A stretch of 15,268 bases of DNA from JAKAJA01 sp037440125. Its GTDB lineage: Bacteria; Acidobacteriota; UBA4820; DSQY01. Each line of letters opens with the position of its first letter. Within the stretch, counting starts at the first letter, position 1. Location: contig JBBIUU010000067.1 of NCBI GenBank assembly GCA_037440125.1, positions 1 through 15,268 on the forward strand, in the 5' to 3' direction. A program made the translations under genes and the position numbers. Positions 8,814 to 14,777 of the stretch are shown in pieces. The notes beneath the pieces are model-generated. The model was not told the DNA's origin. It made no database searches and saw only the letters and a list, made by a program, of their open reading frames with translations.

Positions 8814-10010
8814 TTAGGCCTGACAGGCGGGCAGGGCCCGGCCGAGGATCTCATCGGAAAAATGCTTGATGATCGAGATGAACGCGTTGGGGCTGCTCTG
8901 CCCCAGACCGCACTTGGAAGAGAGCTGCATGGACTCGCCGAGCGCCATGAGCTCCTTGAGGTGCGAGACGGAGCAGCGCCCCGCCTCGAGCTCCTCGATG
9001 CCCTGGAGCAGGGCCACGTTGCCGTAGCGGCACGGCGTGCACTGCCCGCAGGACTCCTCCACGAAGAACTCCATGAAGTTCTTGGCCACGCGCAGCATGT
9101 CGCGCTGGGGGCCGAAGACGACGATCGAGCCGCCCGTGGGCACGCCCTCGAAGGCCAGGGTCTGGCCGAAGAGCGACGCGGGCACGCACGTGCCGGATGC
9201 GCCGCCCACCTGGACGGCCTTGGCGCTCTGCCCGCCCACCTCTTCGAGGAGCTGGGCGATGGTGATGCCCATGGGGAGCTCGTAGACCCCGGGGCGCTCG
9301 CAGTCGCCGGAGACGGAGAAGAACTTGGAGCCCGTGGACTTGTCAGTCCCGATGGCCTTGAACCACGAGGCGCCCTTGGCGAGGATGGCCGAGGCCAGCG
9401 CGAGGGTTTCCACGTTGTTCACGGTGGTGGGGTTGCCGAGGTAGCCGGTGTCCACCGGGAACGGCGGCCGGTTGCGCGGCTCGCCCCGGTTGCCCTCGAG
9501 GGACTCGATGAGGGCGGTCTCCTCGCCGCAGACGTAGGCGCCGGAGCCCATGCGGATCTCGATGTCGAAGTCGAAGCCCTCCTTGCCGAGGATGCTCTTG
9601 CCCAGGATGCCGGCGGCCCGGCGCTCGGCGAGAACGGCCTCGAGGTGCGCGAGGAGGTAGCGGTACTCGCCGCGGAGATAGAGGATGCCCACGTGGGAGC
9701 CCACGGCGCGCCCGGCGATGGTCATGCCCTCGAAGACGAGGTCGGCGCGCTCGGAGAGGATGACGCGGTCCTTGAAGGTCCCCGGCTCGCCCTCGTCGGC
9801 GTTGCACACGACGACTTTGTGCTCGCCCTTGGCGGCGGCCGCCAGGTTCCACTTGGTGCCCGTGGGGAAGCCCGCGCCGCCGCGGCCCTTGAGGCCCGAC
9901 TCGCGGATTTCGGTGATGATCTCGGAGCGCGTGAGCGTGACGGCTTTCTTCAGGCCCTCGTTCGGGGCGATGCTGGCCGACAGGATGGGGCCCCTCTTGA
10001 TGAGGCTCAT
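8814..10010 (-). CDS. hydB: NADH-binding flavoprotein subunit HydB (NuoF-like), short form
   Basis: HydB oxidises NADH on FMN and passes electrons through its [4Fe-4S] cluster to HydC/HydA. The 398-residue protein has the NuoF glycine-rich GRGGAGFPTGTKW (42-54), NADEGEPGTFKDR (70-82), GAYVCGEETALIESLEG (157-173) and cluster ligands C321, C324, C327 and C367 (CGQCTPC plus the distant KCG). Bifurcating HydB proteins are around 600 residues, with an N-terminal thioredoxin-like [2Fe-2S] domain and a C-terminal two-[4Fe-4S] domain. Both are absent, and the N-terminus is shorter even than in NuoF. The ATG at 10010 has GGGAGGG upstream and lies one base from the hydC stop; an earlier in-frame ATG at 10067 would run back into hydC and is disfavoured. 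Confidence 0.93.
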   Translation of the reverse strand: MSLIKRGPILSASIAPNEGLKKAVTLTRSEIITEIRESGLKGRGGAGFPTGTKWNLAAAAKGEHKVVVCNADEGEPGTFKDRVILSERADLVFEGMTIAGRAVGSHVGILYLRGEYRYLLAHLEAVLAERRAAGILGKSILGKEGFDFDIEIRMGSGAYVCGEETALIESLEGNRGEPRNRPPFPVDTGYLGNPTTVNNVETLALASAILAKGASWFKAIGTDKSTGSKFFSVSGDCERPGVYELPMGITIAQLLEEVGGQSAKAVQVGGASGTCVPASLFGQTLAFEGVPTGGSIVVFGPQRDMLRVAKNFMEFFVEESCGQCTPCRYGNVALLQGIEELEAGRCSVSHLKELMALGESMQLSSKCGLGQSSPNAFISIIKHFSDEILGRALPACQA

Positions 10011-10011
10011 G

Positions 10012-10524
10012 TCAGTGCCCTCCCTTCGCGGCGTGGTGCACGCCGAAGCTCCGGCGGCACCCCTCAAGGATCTCGTGGACCTTGTGGCAGTCCACCTTGG
10101 TGAAGACCTGGTCGTTCACGAGGAGCGCCGGGCCCTGGTCGCACATGCCGATGCAGTTGGCCCACTCGAGGCTGAACTTGCCGTCGGGGGTGGTCTGGCC
10201 GAAGGTGATGCCGAGCTCGTTCTCGAGCTGGCGGGCGACGCGGTCCTTATCCTGCATGTCGCAGGAGATCGTCCTGCACAGGCGGATGACGAACTTCCCC
10301 AGCTTGTCGGCCTTGAGGAAGGCGTAGAAGGTCACCACGCTGTAGACCTCCACGGGGTGGATGCCGAGGAGGTTCGCGACTTCCTGCATGGCGTAGTCGG
10401 AGATGTGGTGGTAGCGATCCTGCACGGTCTGCAGGATGGGCATGAGGGCGCAGCGGTCGCGCCCGTAACGGTCGGCCATCTCCAGGATCTCGGCCGAGAG
10501 CCGTTGCTGTTCGGTGGCGAGCAT
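10012..10524 (-). CDS. hydC: [2Fe-2S] thioredoxin-like subunit HydC (NuoE-like)
   Basis: This 170-residue protein is the small [2Fe-2S] electron-transfer subunit of NADH-linked hydrogenases. The N-terminal helical part contains VQDRYHHISDYAMQEVANLLGI, typical of NuoE, and VVTFYAFL. The thioredoxin-fold part carries the cluster ligands C83, C88, C124 and C128 (CRTISC and NCIGMC). The ATG at 10524 is one base after the response-regulator stop, with AAGGAG in that gene's final codons. The next gene, hydB, starts one base after its stop, so regulator, hydC and hydB are tightly packed and probably translationally coupled. Confidence 0.95.
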   Translation of the reverse strand: MLATEQQRLSAEILEMADRYGRDRCALMPILQTVQDRYHHISDYAMQEVANLLGIHPVEVYSVVTFYAFLKADKLGKFVIRLCRTISCDMQDKDRVARQLENELGITFGQTTPDGKFSLEWANCIGMCDQGPALLVNDQVFTKVDCHKVHEILEGCRRSFGVHHAAKGGH

Positions 10525-10525
10525 C

Positions 10526-10906
10526 TCATCTCTCCTTTGCGCTCAAGAGCTCGTTGACCTTGGCCACGAGCGCCGAGGGTTCGATGGGTTTCTCCTGGAA
10601 CTCGTCCACCGGGACGACGTCGTCCTCGCGACCGTAGGAGTACCCCACCACCTTGCTGAGGCTGGTGAGCATGAGGATGGGCGTCCTGAAGCCCGCCTTC
10701 CGCAGGTCCACCGCCATGGCGATGCCGTCGTCGGGTTCCTCCATCATCACGTCGAGGATGATCAGGTCGGGGTCGTGAGCCTTGACGGCCGCCATGCCCG
10801 CCGCCCGGTTGTGGGCCGGGATGACCACGTGTCCAGCGGTCTGCAGGACGATGGTGCCGGCCTCGACGATGTCCGGGTCGTCGTCGATAAACAGGATCTT
10901 AGCCAT
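10526..10906 (-). CDS. REC-only response regulator, first gene of the hydrogenase operon
   Basis: The 126 residues form one receiver domain and nothing else. The acidic pocket is D8-D10, the phosphoacceptor is D52 (LIILDVMMEE), the conserved hydroxyl is T81 and the conserved lysine is K106 (EKP). The beta4-alpha4 side is longer than usual (SLSKVVGYSYGREDDVVPVDEF). There is no DNA-binding or enzymatic output domain, so it must act by protein contact, as a phosphorelay step, or by binding a target in the hydrogenase complex. Its probable kinase is encoded three genes downstream (5465-6802). The ATG at 10906 has AAGGAG eight bases upstream. Being promoter-proximal it should be made in at least the same amount as the structural subunits, which is unusual for a regulator. 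Confidence 0.9.
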   Translation of the reverse strand: MAKILFIDDDPDIVEAGTIVLQTAGHVVIPAHNRAAGMAAVKAHDPDLIILDVMMEEPDDGIAMAVDLRKAGFRTPILMLTSLSKVVGYSYGREDDVVPVDEFQEKPIEPSALVAKVNELLSAKER

Positions 10907-11208
10907 AGACGCTCCTTCAGGTAGCCCCGCGGCTCATCGCTCGCGGGGTGGGTCCCCCCATGGCGCCATTGTGTTCCTTGGGAGTCACGGGAGAGCCTTT
11001 TTCCGAGGGCTCGAAGGGTGTCCTGCGCTAGGTAACCCAAAGGCCTCAGGGAGGAGGGGCCCCCCGCGGCGAGTCCGTTTCGACGAAAATATCTACAGTT
11101 CCGCTTGAGGGGGCATGCGCCAGAGGGGCAAATCCCCCAATGCGGCTCAGGTGGTCGTTTCGGGGCCTCAAATGGAGAGAAACGGGAGGTCTCGGGAGTG
11201 GGGGGACG
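10907..11208 (-). promoter_or_regulatory. Leader region of the hydrogenase operon
   Basis: About 300 bases lie between the mdh terminator and the first operon gene, with no credible ORF on either strand. The operon promoter must lie here unless transcription reads through from mdh. I see only one AT-rich island, TAGATATTTT on the minus strand at 11095-11086, without a convincing -35 element, and no clear sigma-54 site. A 7-bp inverted repeat, CCCCGCG at 10925-10931 and CGCGGGG at 10942-10948, sits just upstream of the first ribosome site and could influence translation. Everything here is weakly supported. Confidence 0.35.
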
Positions 11209-11238
11209 AAAAACGGCTCCCCGCCGGAGCGGGGAGCC
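11209..11238 (-). terminator. Intrinsic terminator after mdh
   Basis: A perfect 10-bp stem (GGCTCCCCGC / GCGGGGAGCC) closes a TCCG tetraloop and is followed on the minus strand by G and five Ts. It lies 28 nt beyond the mdh stop and separates mdh from the hydrogenase operon. Confidence 0.9.
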
Positions 11239-11265
11239 TGGGTGGATCAGAGCTTGGAGGAACGA

Positions 11266-12276
11266 TTACATGCTCTTGAGCATGCCGTCGGCTTCCTCGC
11301 ACGTCTTCTTGACGCCGGCCACCGACTTGGCGAGGGCGGCCTTCTCGTCGTCCGTGAGGTCGAGCTCGATGACCTTCTCGACGCCGTTCCTGCCTACGAT
11401 GGCGGGCACGCCCACGAAGAGGCCGTTGACGCCGTACTCGCCCTCGAGCTTGGCGCAGACCGGCATGATCTTCCGCTTGTCGAAGATGACGGCCTCGGCC
11501 ATGGCGAGCGCCGACCAGGCGGGGGACACGAAGGCGGAGCCGAAGCCGAGCAGGCCCACCACCTCACCGCCCGCCTTGCGCGTGCGCGTTTCGATCTTGG
11601 CCAGGGTGTCCGCGTCGAGGAATTTGGCGACGGGGATGCCTGCGATCTGGCAGGAGCTGCGCACGGGCACCATGTCGTCGCCGTGGCCGCCGAGCACGAC
11701 GGCGTTCACGTTCTCCACCGACACGTTCGCCGCCTGGGCCACGAAGTAGCAGTACCTTGCGGAGTCGAGCACGCCGGCCATGCCGAACAGCTTGTTCTTG
11801 GGCGGCGAGAGGCGCTTGTCGAGGGTGTAGACGATGGCGTCGAGCGGGTTGGCGATGGAGATGATCATGGCGTCGGGGGCGAACTCCTTGATGCCCTTCG
11901 CCACTTCCATGGTGACCTTCAGGTTGATGGCGAGGAGCTCCTCGCGGCTGGGGAAGGTGCCGTCGGGACGGGCCTTGCGGGGCACGCCGGCGGTGTTGAT
12001 GATCATCTCGGCGCCCTTCAGGGCGGAGTAGTCCTTGGAGCCCACGAGCCGGGCGTCCGTGCCGATGATGGGCAGGCCCTCGGCGATGTCGAGGCACTTG
12101 CCGATAGACACGGACTGCTTCTTGACCACGTCCTGGCGCTCCGGGGGATCGTTGGGGTTCGGCATGGGCGCCGGGTCCACCAACCCCACCTCGCGAGCGA
12201 GCTTCCGCTGGGCGATCTCCTGGGCGAGAACGCCTCCGATGTAACCGCCACCGATGAGACCGATCTTCTTCAGCAT
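11266..12276 (-). CDS. mdh: Malate dehydrogenase (LDH-like family) with two insertions
   Basis: It interconverts malate and oxaloacetate with NAD. The 336-residue protein has the Rossmann motif GGGYIG (9-14), an acidic residue D34 at the end of beta2 (NAD rather than NADP), VPRK (98-101) with R100, the second active-site arginine R111, NPLD (143-146), GVLDSAR (168-174) and the catalytic histidine in GGHGD (H198). Usual family length is about 310-320. The excess is two insertions: about 17 residues after D34 (PAPMPNPNDPPERQDVV region), next to the cofactor pocket, and about 5 residues in the substrate-closing loop between R100 and R111. The ATG at 12276 has AAAGGAG eight bases upstream. It is divergent from the fumarase genes, which supply its substrate, and has its own terminator. 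The insertions could be a clade feature. Confidence 0.93.
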   Translation of the reverse strand: MLKKIGLIGGGYIGGVLAQEIAQRKLAREVGLVDPAPMPNPNDPPERQDVVKKQSVSIGKCLDIAEGLPIIGTDARLVGSKDYSALKGAEMIINTAGVPRKARPDGTFPSREELLAINLKVTMEVAKGIKEFAPDAMIISIANPLDAIVYTLDKRLSPPKNKLFGMAGVLDSARYCYFVAQAANVSVENVNAVVLGGHGDDMVPVRSSCQIAGIPVAKFLDADTLAKIETRTRKAGGEVVGLLGFGSAFVSPAWSALAMAEAVIFDKRKIMPVCAKLEGEYGVNGLFVGVPAIVGRNGVEKVIELDLTDDEKAALAKSVAGVKKTCEEADGMLKSM

Positions 12277-12367
12277 CTCCGATTCTCCTTTCGTGCTTCC
12301 CTTGAATCGCCCCCAAGCTGCCCCGCGCCGCATCGAGGGCGGGCGGTGGCCGGAAATCAGTGAAAGA

Positions 12368-12373
12368 ACTATA
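12368..12373 (-). promoter_or_regulatory. mdh: Putative -10 element of the mdh promoter
   Basis: The minus strand reads TATAGT at 12373-12368, about 90 bases before the mdh start. The -35 region (CTTCTT with a 17-bp spacer) is poor, so only the -10 is supported. It lies about 33 bp from the fumarase promoter core facing the other way, giving a compact divergent control region. Confidence 0.4.
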
Positions 12374-12405
12374 CCACCGTCGCGTTCCCAAAGAAGCCGC
12401 GCTCC

Positions 12406-12435
12406 TTGCCACCCCCGAGGGGTGGGGCGTATCAT
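12406..12435 (+). promoter_or_regulatory. Sigma-70-type promoter of fumA-fumB with a spacer dyad
   Basis: TTGCCA (12406-12411) and TATCAT (12430-12435) are separated by 18 bp and lie about 50 bp before the fumA start. The spacer region holds a perfect inverted repeat, CCACCCC (12409-12415), CGA, GGGGTGG (12419-12425), which is well placed for a repressor to occlude RNA polymerase. The dyad as an operator is inference. Confidence 0.55.
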
Positions 12436-12486
12436 CCTCCTCTCGGGGCCCGGGGGAACGGACCTCAATCCTTACAGGGGAAGCTC

Positions 12487-13326
12487 ATGAGAACAGTGAA
12501 GGCCGAAGCGATCACCGAGGCCGTCGCCAAGATGGCCATGGAGATGAACTACGAGATCGGCCCGGAGATGCGCCGGGCCTTCGACGAGGCGCTCGCCAAG
12601 GAGAAGTCCGAGACGGGCCGGGAAGTCCTCCTCCAGATCAAGGAGAACGCCGATCTCGCGGCGAAGCGCGAGGTGCCCTACTGCCAGGACACAGGCACGG
12701 CCGTGCTCTTCGTCGAGCTCGGGCGCGACTGCCACGTCGAGGGCGACCTCGAGGACGCGCTCAACGCCGGCGTCCGGAAGGGATACGGCGAGGGCTACCT
12801 CCGGAAGTCCATCCTGGCGGACCCGCTGCGCCGAAAGAACACGGGGGACAACACGCCCGCCGTGATCCACTACTTCTCCGTCCCGGGCGACAAGATCAAG
12901 CTCACCATGGGCGCCAAGGGTGGCGGCAGCGAGAACATGTCCAAGCTCGCCATGCTCAAGCCCAGCGACGGCGAGGACGGCGTGAAAAACTTCGTGGTGG
13001 ACGCCATCTCGGCGGGAGGGGCCAACGCCTGTCCGCCCCTCGTCATCGGCGTCGGGATCGGCGGGAACTTCGAGAAGTCGGCGCTCCTCGCCAAGAAGGC
13101 CGCCCTGCGCGCGCCCGAGTCCAAGCATCCGGACCCGTACTACGCGGCCATGGAGGACGAGCTCAAGGACCGCTGCAACAAGCTGGGCATCGGCCCCATG
13201 GGGCTGGGCGGGACGGTGACCGTCCTGGGCGTGAACATCGAGGTCTATCCCTGCCACCTCGTGGCCCTGCCCGTCGCCGTGAACGTCAACTGCCACGCCG
13301 ACAGGCACGGGGCGGTGGAACTGTAG
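12487..13326 (+). CDS. fumA: Fumarate hydratase class I, alpha subunit
   Basis: This is the cluster-bearing subunit of the two-subunit class I fumarase (tartrate dehydratase family), which hydrates fumarate to malate with an oxygen-sensitive [4Fe-4S] cluster. The 279-residue length is typical. Cluster ligands are C66 (PYCQDTG), C182 (NACPPL) and C269 (NCHADRH), the expected three cysteines. Other family segments are KNTGDNTPA (117-125) and GAKGGGSEN (142-150). The ATG at 12487 has AGGGGA seven bases upstream. The beta subunit follows after 101 bp. Adjacent divergent mdh takes the product further. Subunits of L-tartrate dehydratase are similar, but the pairing with mdh favours fumarase. Confidence 0.93.
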   Translation: MRTVKAEAITEAVAKMAMEMNYEIGPEMRRAFDEALAKEKSETGREVLLQIKENADLAAKREVPYCQDTGTAVLFVELGRDCHVEGDLEDALNAGVRKGYGEGYLRKSILADPLRRKNTGDNTPAVIHYFSVPGDKIKLTMGAKGGGSENMSKLAMLKPSDGEDGVKNFVVDAISAGGANACPPLVIGVGIGGNFEKSALLAKKAALRAPESKHPDPYYAAMEDELKDRCNKLGIGPMGLGGTVTVLGVNIEVYPCHLVALPVAVNVNCHADRHGAVEL

Positions 13327-13379
13327 GGGGATGCTCCCCAGGGGCCGTGCCTCCTCCGGGATCGCGCCTCCGACGGGGC

Positions 13380-13410
13380 GAGCCGGGGAGCCGGAGAGCC
13401 GGGGAGCCGG
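13380..13410. repeat. GAGCCGGR octamer array between the fumarase subunit genes
   Basis: Just under four copies of an 8-bp unit (GAGCCGGG, GAGCCGGA, GAGCCGGG, GAGCCGG) lie in the 101-bp spacer between fumA and fumB, ending 17 bases before the fumB start. The spacer also has a small hairpin GGGGA-TGC-TCCCC (13327-13339) just after the fumA stop. The array is of the same class as the repeats at 351-383 and 3742-4075. Confidence 0.8.
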
Positions 13411-13427
13411 TGAATAAGGGGAAGCAC

Positions 13428-13985
13428 ATGGCTGAGCACAAGCTGACGACGCCGCTGACCGAAGCGGTGGTGAAAGGTCTGAAGATCGGCGACAAGGTCC
13501 TCCTCTCGGGCGTGATCTACGGCGCGAGGGACGCGGCGCACAAGCGCCTGGTCGAAGCCCTGGACCGCGGCGAGAAGCTCCCCGTGGAGATGGCGGGCGC
13601 CGTCATCTACTACGTGGGGCCCACCCCGCCGAGGCCGGGCAACCCCATCGGGGCGGCGGGCCCGACGACGGCCTATCGCATGGACGCCTATGCCCCCAGG
13701 CTCATGGAAGTGGGCATGAAGGGCATGATCGCCAAGGGCAAGCGCGGCGAGCCCGTCAAGGAAGGCATGAAGAAGCACGGCGTCGTCTACTTCGGCGCCA
13801 CGGGCGGCGCCGGGGCCCTCATCAACCAGTGCATCAAGAAGGCCGAGGTGGTGGCCTACGAGGACCTGGGCCCCGAAGCCCTACGGCGCATGGAGGTGGA
13901 GGACTTCCCGCTCATCGTCGTGGGCGACGCCCACGGCGGCGACCTGTACATCGAGGGCCGCAAGGAGTGGGAGGGGAAGGCGTAA
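13428..13985 (+). CDS. fumB: Fumarate hydratase class I, beta subunit
   Basis: This 185-residue protein is the C-terminal-type subunit that completes the class I fumarase active site with the alpha subunit. Family segments are LSGVIYGARDAAHKRL (26-41), YYVGPTP (61-67), GPTTAYRMD (78-86), VVYFGATGGAGAL (119-131) and the C-terminal EDFPLIVVGDAHGGDLY (158-174). The ATG at 13428 has AAGGGGA about five bases upstream; the frame is open upstream through fumA, but that is a shadow of the alpha gene. Transcription ends at a strong terminator 29 bases beyond the stop, so the pair is a two-gene operon. Confidence 0.93.
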   Translation: MAEHKLTTPLTEAVVKGLKIGDKVLLSGVIYGARDAAHKRLVEALDRGEKLPVEMAGAVIYYVGPTPPRPGNPIGAAGPTTAYRMDAYAPRLMEVGMKGMIAKGKRGEPVKEGMKKHGVVYFGATGGAGALINQCIKKAEVVAYEDLGPEALRRMEVEDFPLIVVGDAHGGDLYIEGRKEWEGKA

Positions 13986-14013
13986 GCGCCTCCTCTGTTC
14001 AGAGCGAAACACA

Positions 14014-14043
14014 AGGGCGACCGCTCCGGCGGTCGCCCTTTTT
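14014..14043 (+). terminator. Intrinsic terminator after fumB
   Basis: An 11-bp perfect stem (AGGGCGACCGC / GCGGTCGCCCT) closes a TCCG tetraloop and runs into TTTTTT. The loop and its closing GC pairs are identical to those of the mdh terminator. Confidence 0.93.
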
Positions 14044-14134
14044 TCTTGCGGGAAACCGAGGGCTTGTTCACTCTCACCAGTCGCCGAGTAGCAGGAAAGA
14101 ACGGCACAGAATGTCCTGCGCGGAGTCAGGCCGT

Positions 14135-14155
14135 CCCAGCGCCGCATGCGCTGGG
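14135..14155. other. Inverted repeat, 8-bp arms
   Basis: CCCAGCGC (14135-14142) and GCGCTGGG (14148-14155) flank a 5-nt loop (CGCAT). No T-run follows on either side. It is the first of several dyads in this gene-poor region. Confidence 0.5.
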
Positions 14156-14547
14156 CTCCGGGCAGGGGGCGCCGGTTCGAAAGGCTCGCCCTGGGGATTG
14201 CGATGCGCCAGGCCTTTCGTCCCGTCGCCCCTTCGCCCGGAGGCCCTTCGGGCTCGTCGGCCTGTCCGGCTCAAGCCGCGCCACCCCCCCGTACCTTTTC
14301 GCGCCGACGGCGCCGGACCTCTGGCGGCGTCAGCCTTCGCAGCCTTGGGCGCTCCAAGTACACCAGTACGTGTCGGCCCAGGCCGCTCGGCTTCCTGGCC
14401 ATAGGCCCACCGGCGTCGGGACGCCGCTTTCTCCGCTACGCTTCGAAAGCGAGGCACCGTCAGGAAAAGAAGTCAGATTGCTGCCACTTACTTGCCCCTC
14501 CATTTTCACTCTGAGGCCATCGGGGAGGGGCGCATAGATTGAGACAG

Positions 14548-14664
14548 GATGGAGAAAATGGTGGCTGTCAATTATCATTCTCCAGGATGAACTCGATGGT
14601 GGGATATCGTCCTCGGCCGATGGCCTTGGGAAGACCGAAGAAGATGGAGAAATAGGTGGCTGTC
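14548..14664. repeat. Direct repeat pair ending in GGTGGCTGTC
   Basis: Two 22-bp copies, at 14548-14569 and 14643-14664, agree at 20 positions; both begin GATGGAGAAA and end GGTGGCTGTC. The first copy is also part of an imperfect hairpin with GGAGAA at 14551 facing TTCTCC at 14578-14583. Such repeats resemble REP-like or element-end sequences, but no transposase is present. Confidence 0.6.
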
Positions 14665-14706
14665 CCTACATTTCCCCCCCGTGATCGGTGGGCAACGCCG
14701 CTGGGG

Positions 14707-14735
14707 TTGCCGGCACGGCAGGCCTGGCGTATACT
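14707..14735 (+). promoter_or_regulatory. Sigma-70-type promoter of the exported-protein gene
   Basis: TTGCCG (14707-14712), a 17-bp spacer and TATACT (14730-14735) form a near-consensus promoter that would start transcription about 36 bases before the ATG at 14778. It is the best promoter match in the window. Confidence 0.65.
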
Positions 14736-14777
14736 TTTGGGCAAGACGGGTCGGTTCAATCTGGGGTGGGAGCGCAG

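Larger units (their letters stand above)
14044..14706. other. Long intergenic region without a convincing gene
   Basis: Several overlapping open frames exist on both strands, but none shows a recognisable domain, a good ribosome site or a consistent advantage over the others, so I call none. The stretch 14130-14470 is GC-rich and contains several short dyads: 14135-14155 (8-bp arms), CGGCGTC-GG-GACGCCG near 14411-14426, and CGCTT-CGA-AAGCG near 14440. The stretch 14530-14680 is less GC-rich and carries a direct repeat. Possibilities are a decayed gene, a structured RNA or the remains of a small mobile element; the sequence alone does not decide. Confidence 0.5.

Noticed and set aside
6862..8817. 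651-codon plus-strand frame opposite hydA
   Set aside because: It is an antisense shadow in GC-rich DNA; the minus strand carries all hydrogenase motifs and the plus frame resembles no protein.
11041..11140. Sigma-54 promoter for the hydrogenase operon
   Set aside because: A TGGCGC word is present, but no correctly spaced TTGC element follows.
12360..13427. Plus-strand frame that runs through fumA in another frame and joins the fumB frame
   Set aside because: The upstream part is Arg-rich shadow sequence; fumA is clear in its own frame and fumB has its own ribosome site and start at 13428.
14165..14190. tRNA T-arm-like GGTTCGAA
   Set aside because: The flanks do not pair as a T stem and no cloverleaf or acceptor stem can be formed around it.
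14568..14759. Small minus-strand ORF of 63 codons
   Set aside because: No ribosome site, no recognisable motif, and it spans the direct repeat and the plus-strand promoter.
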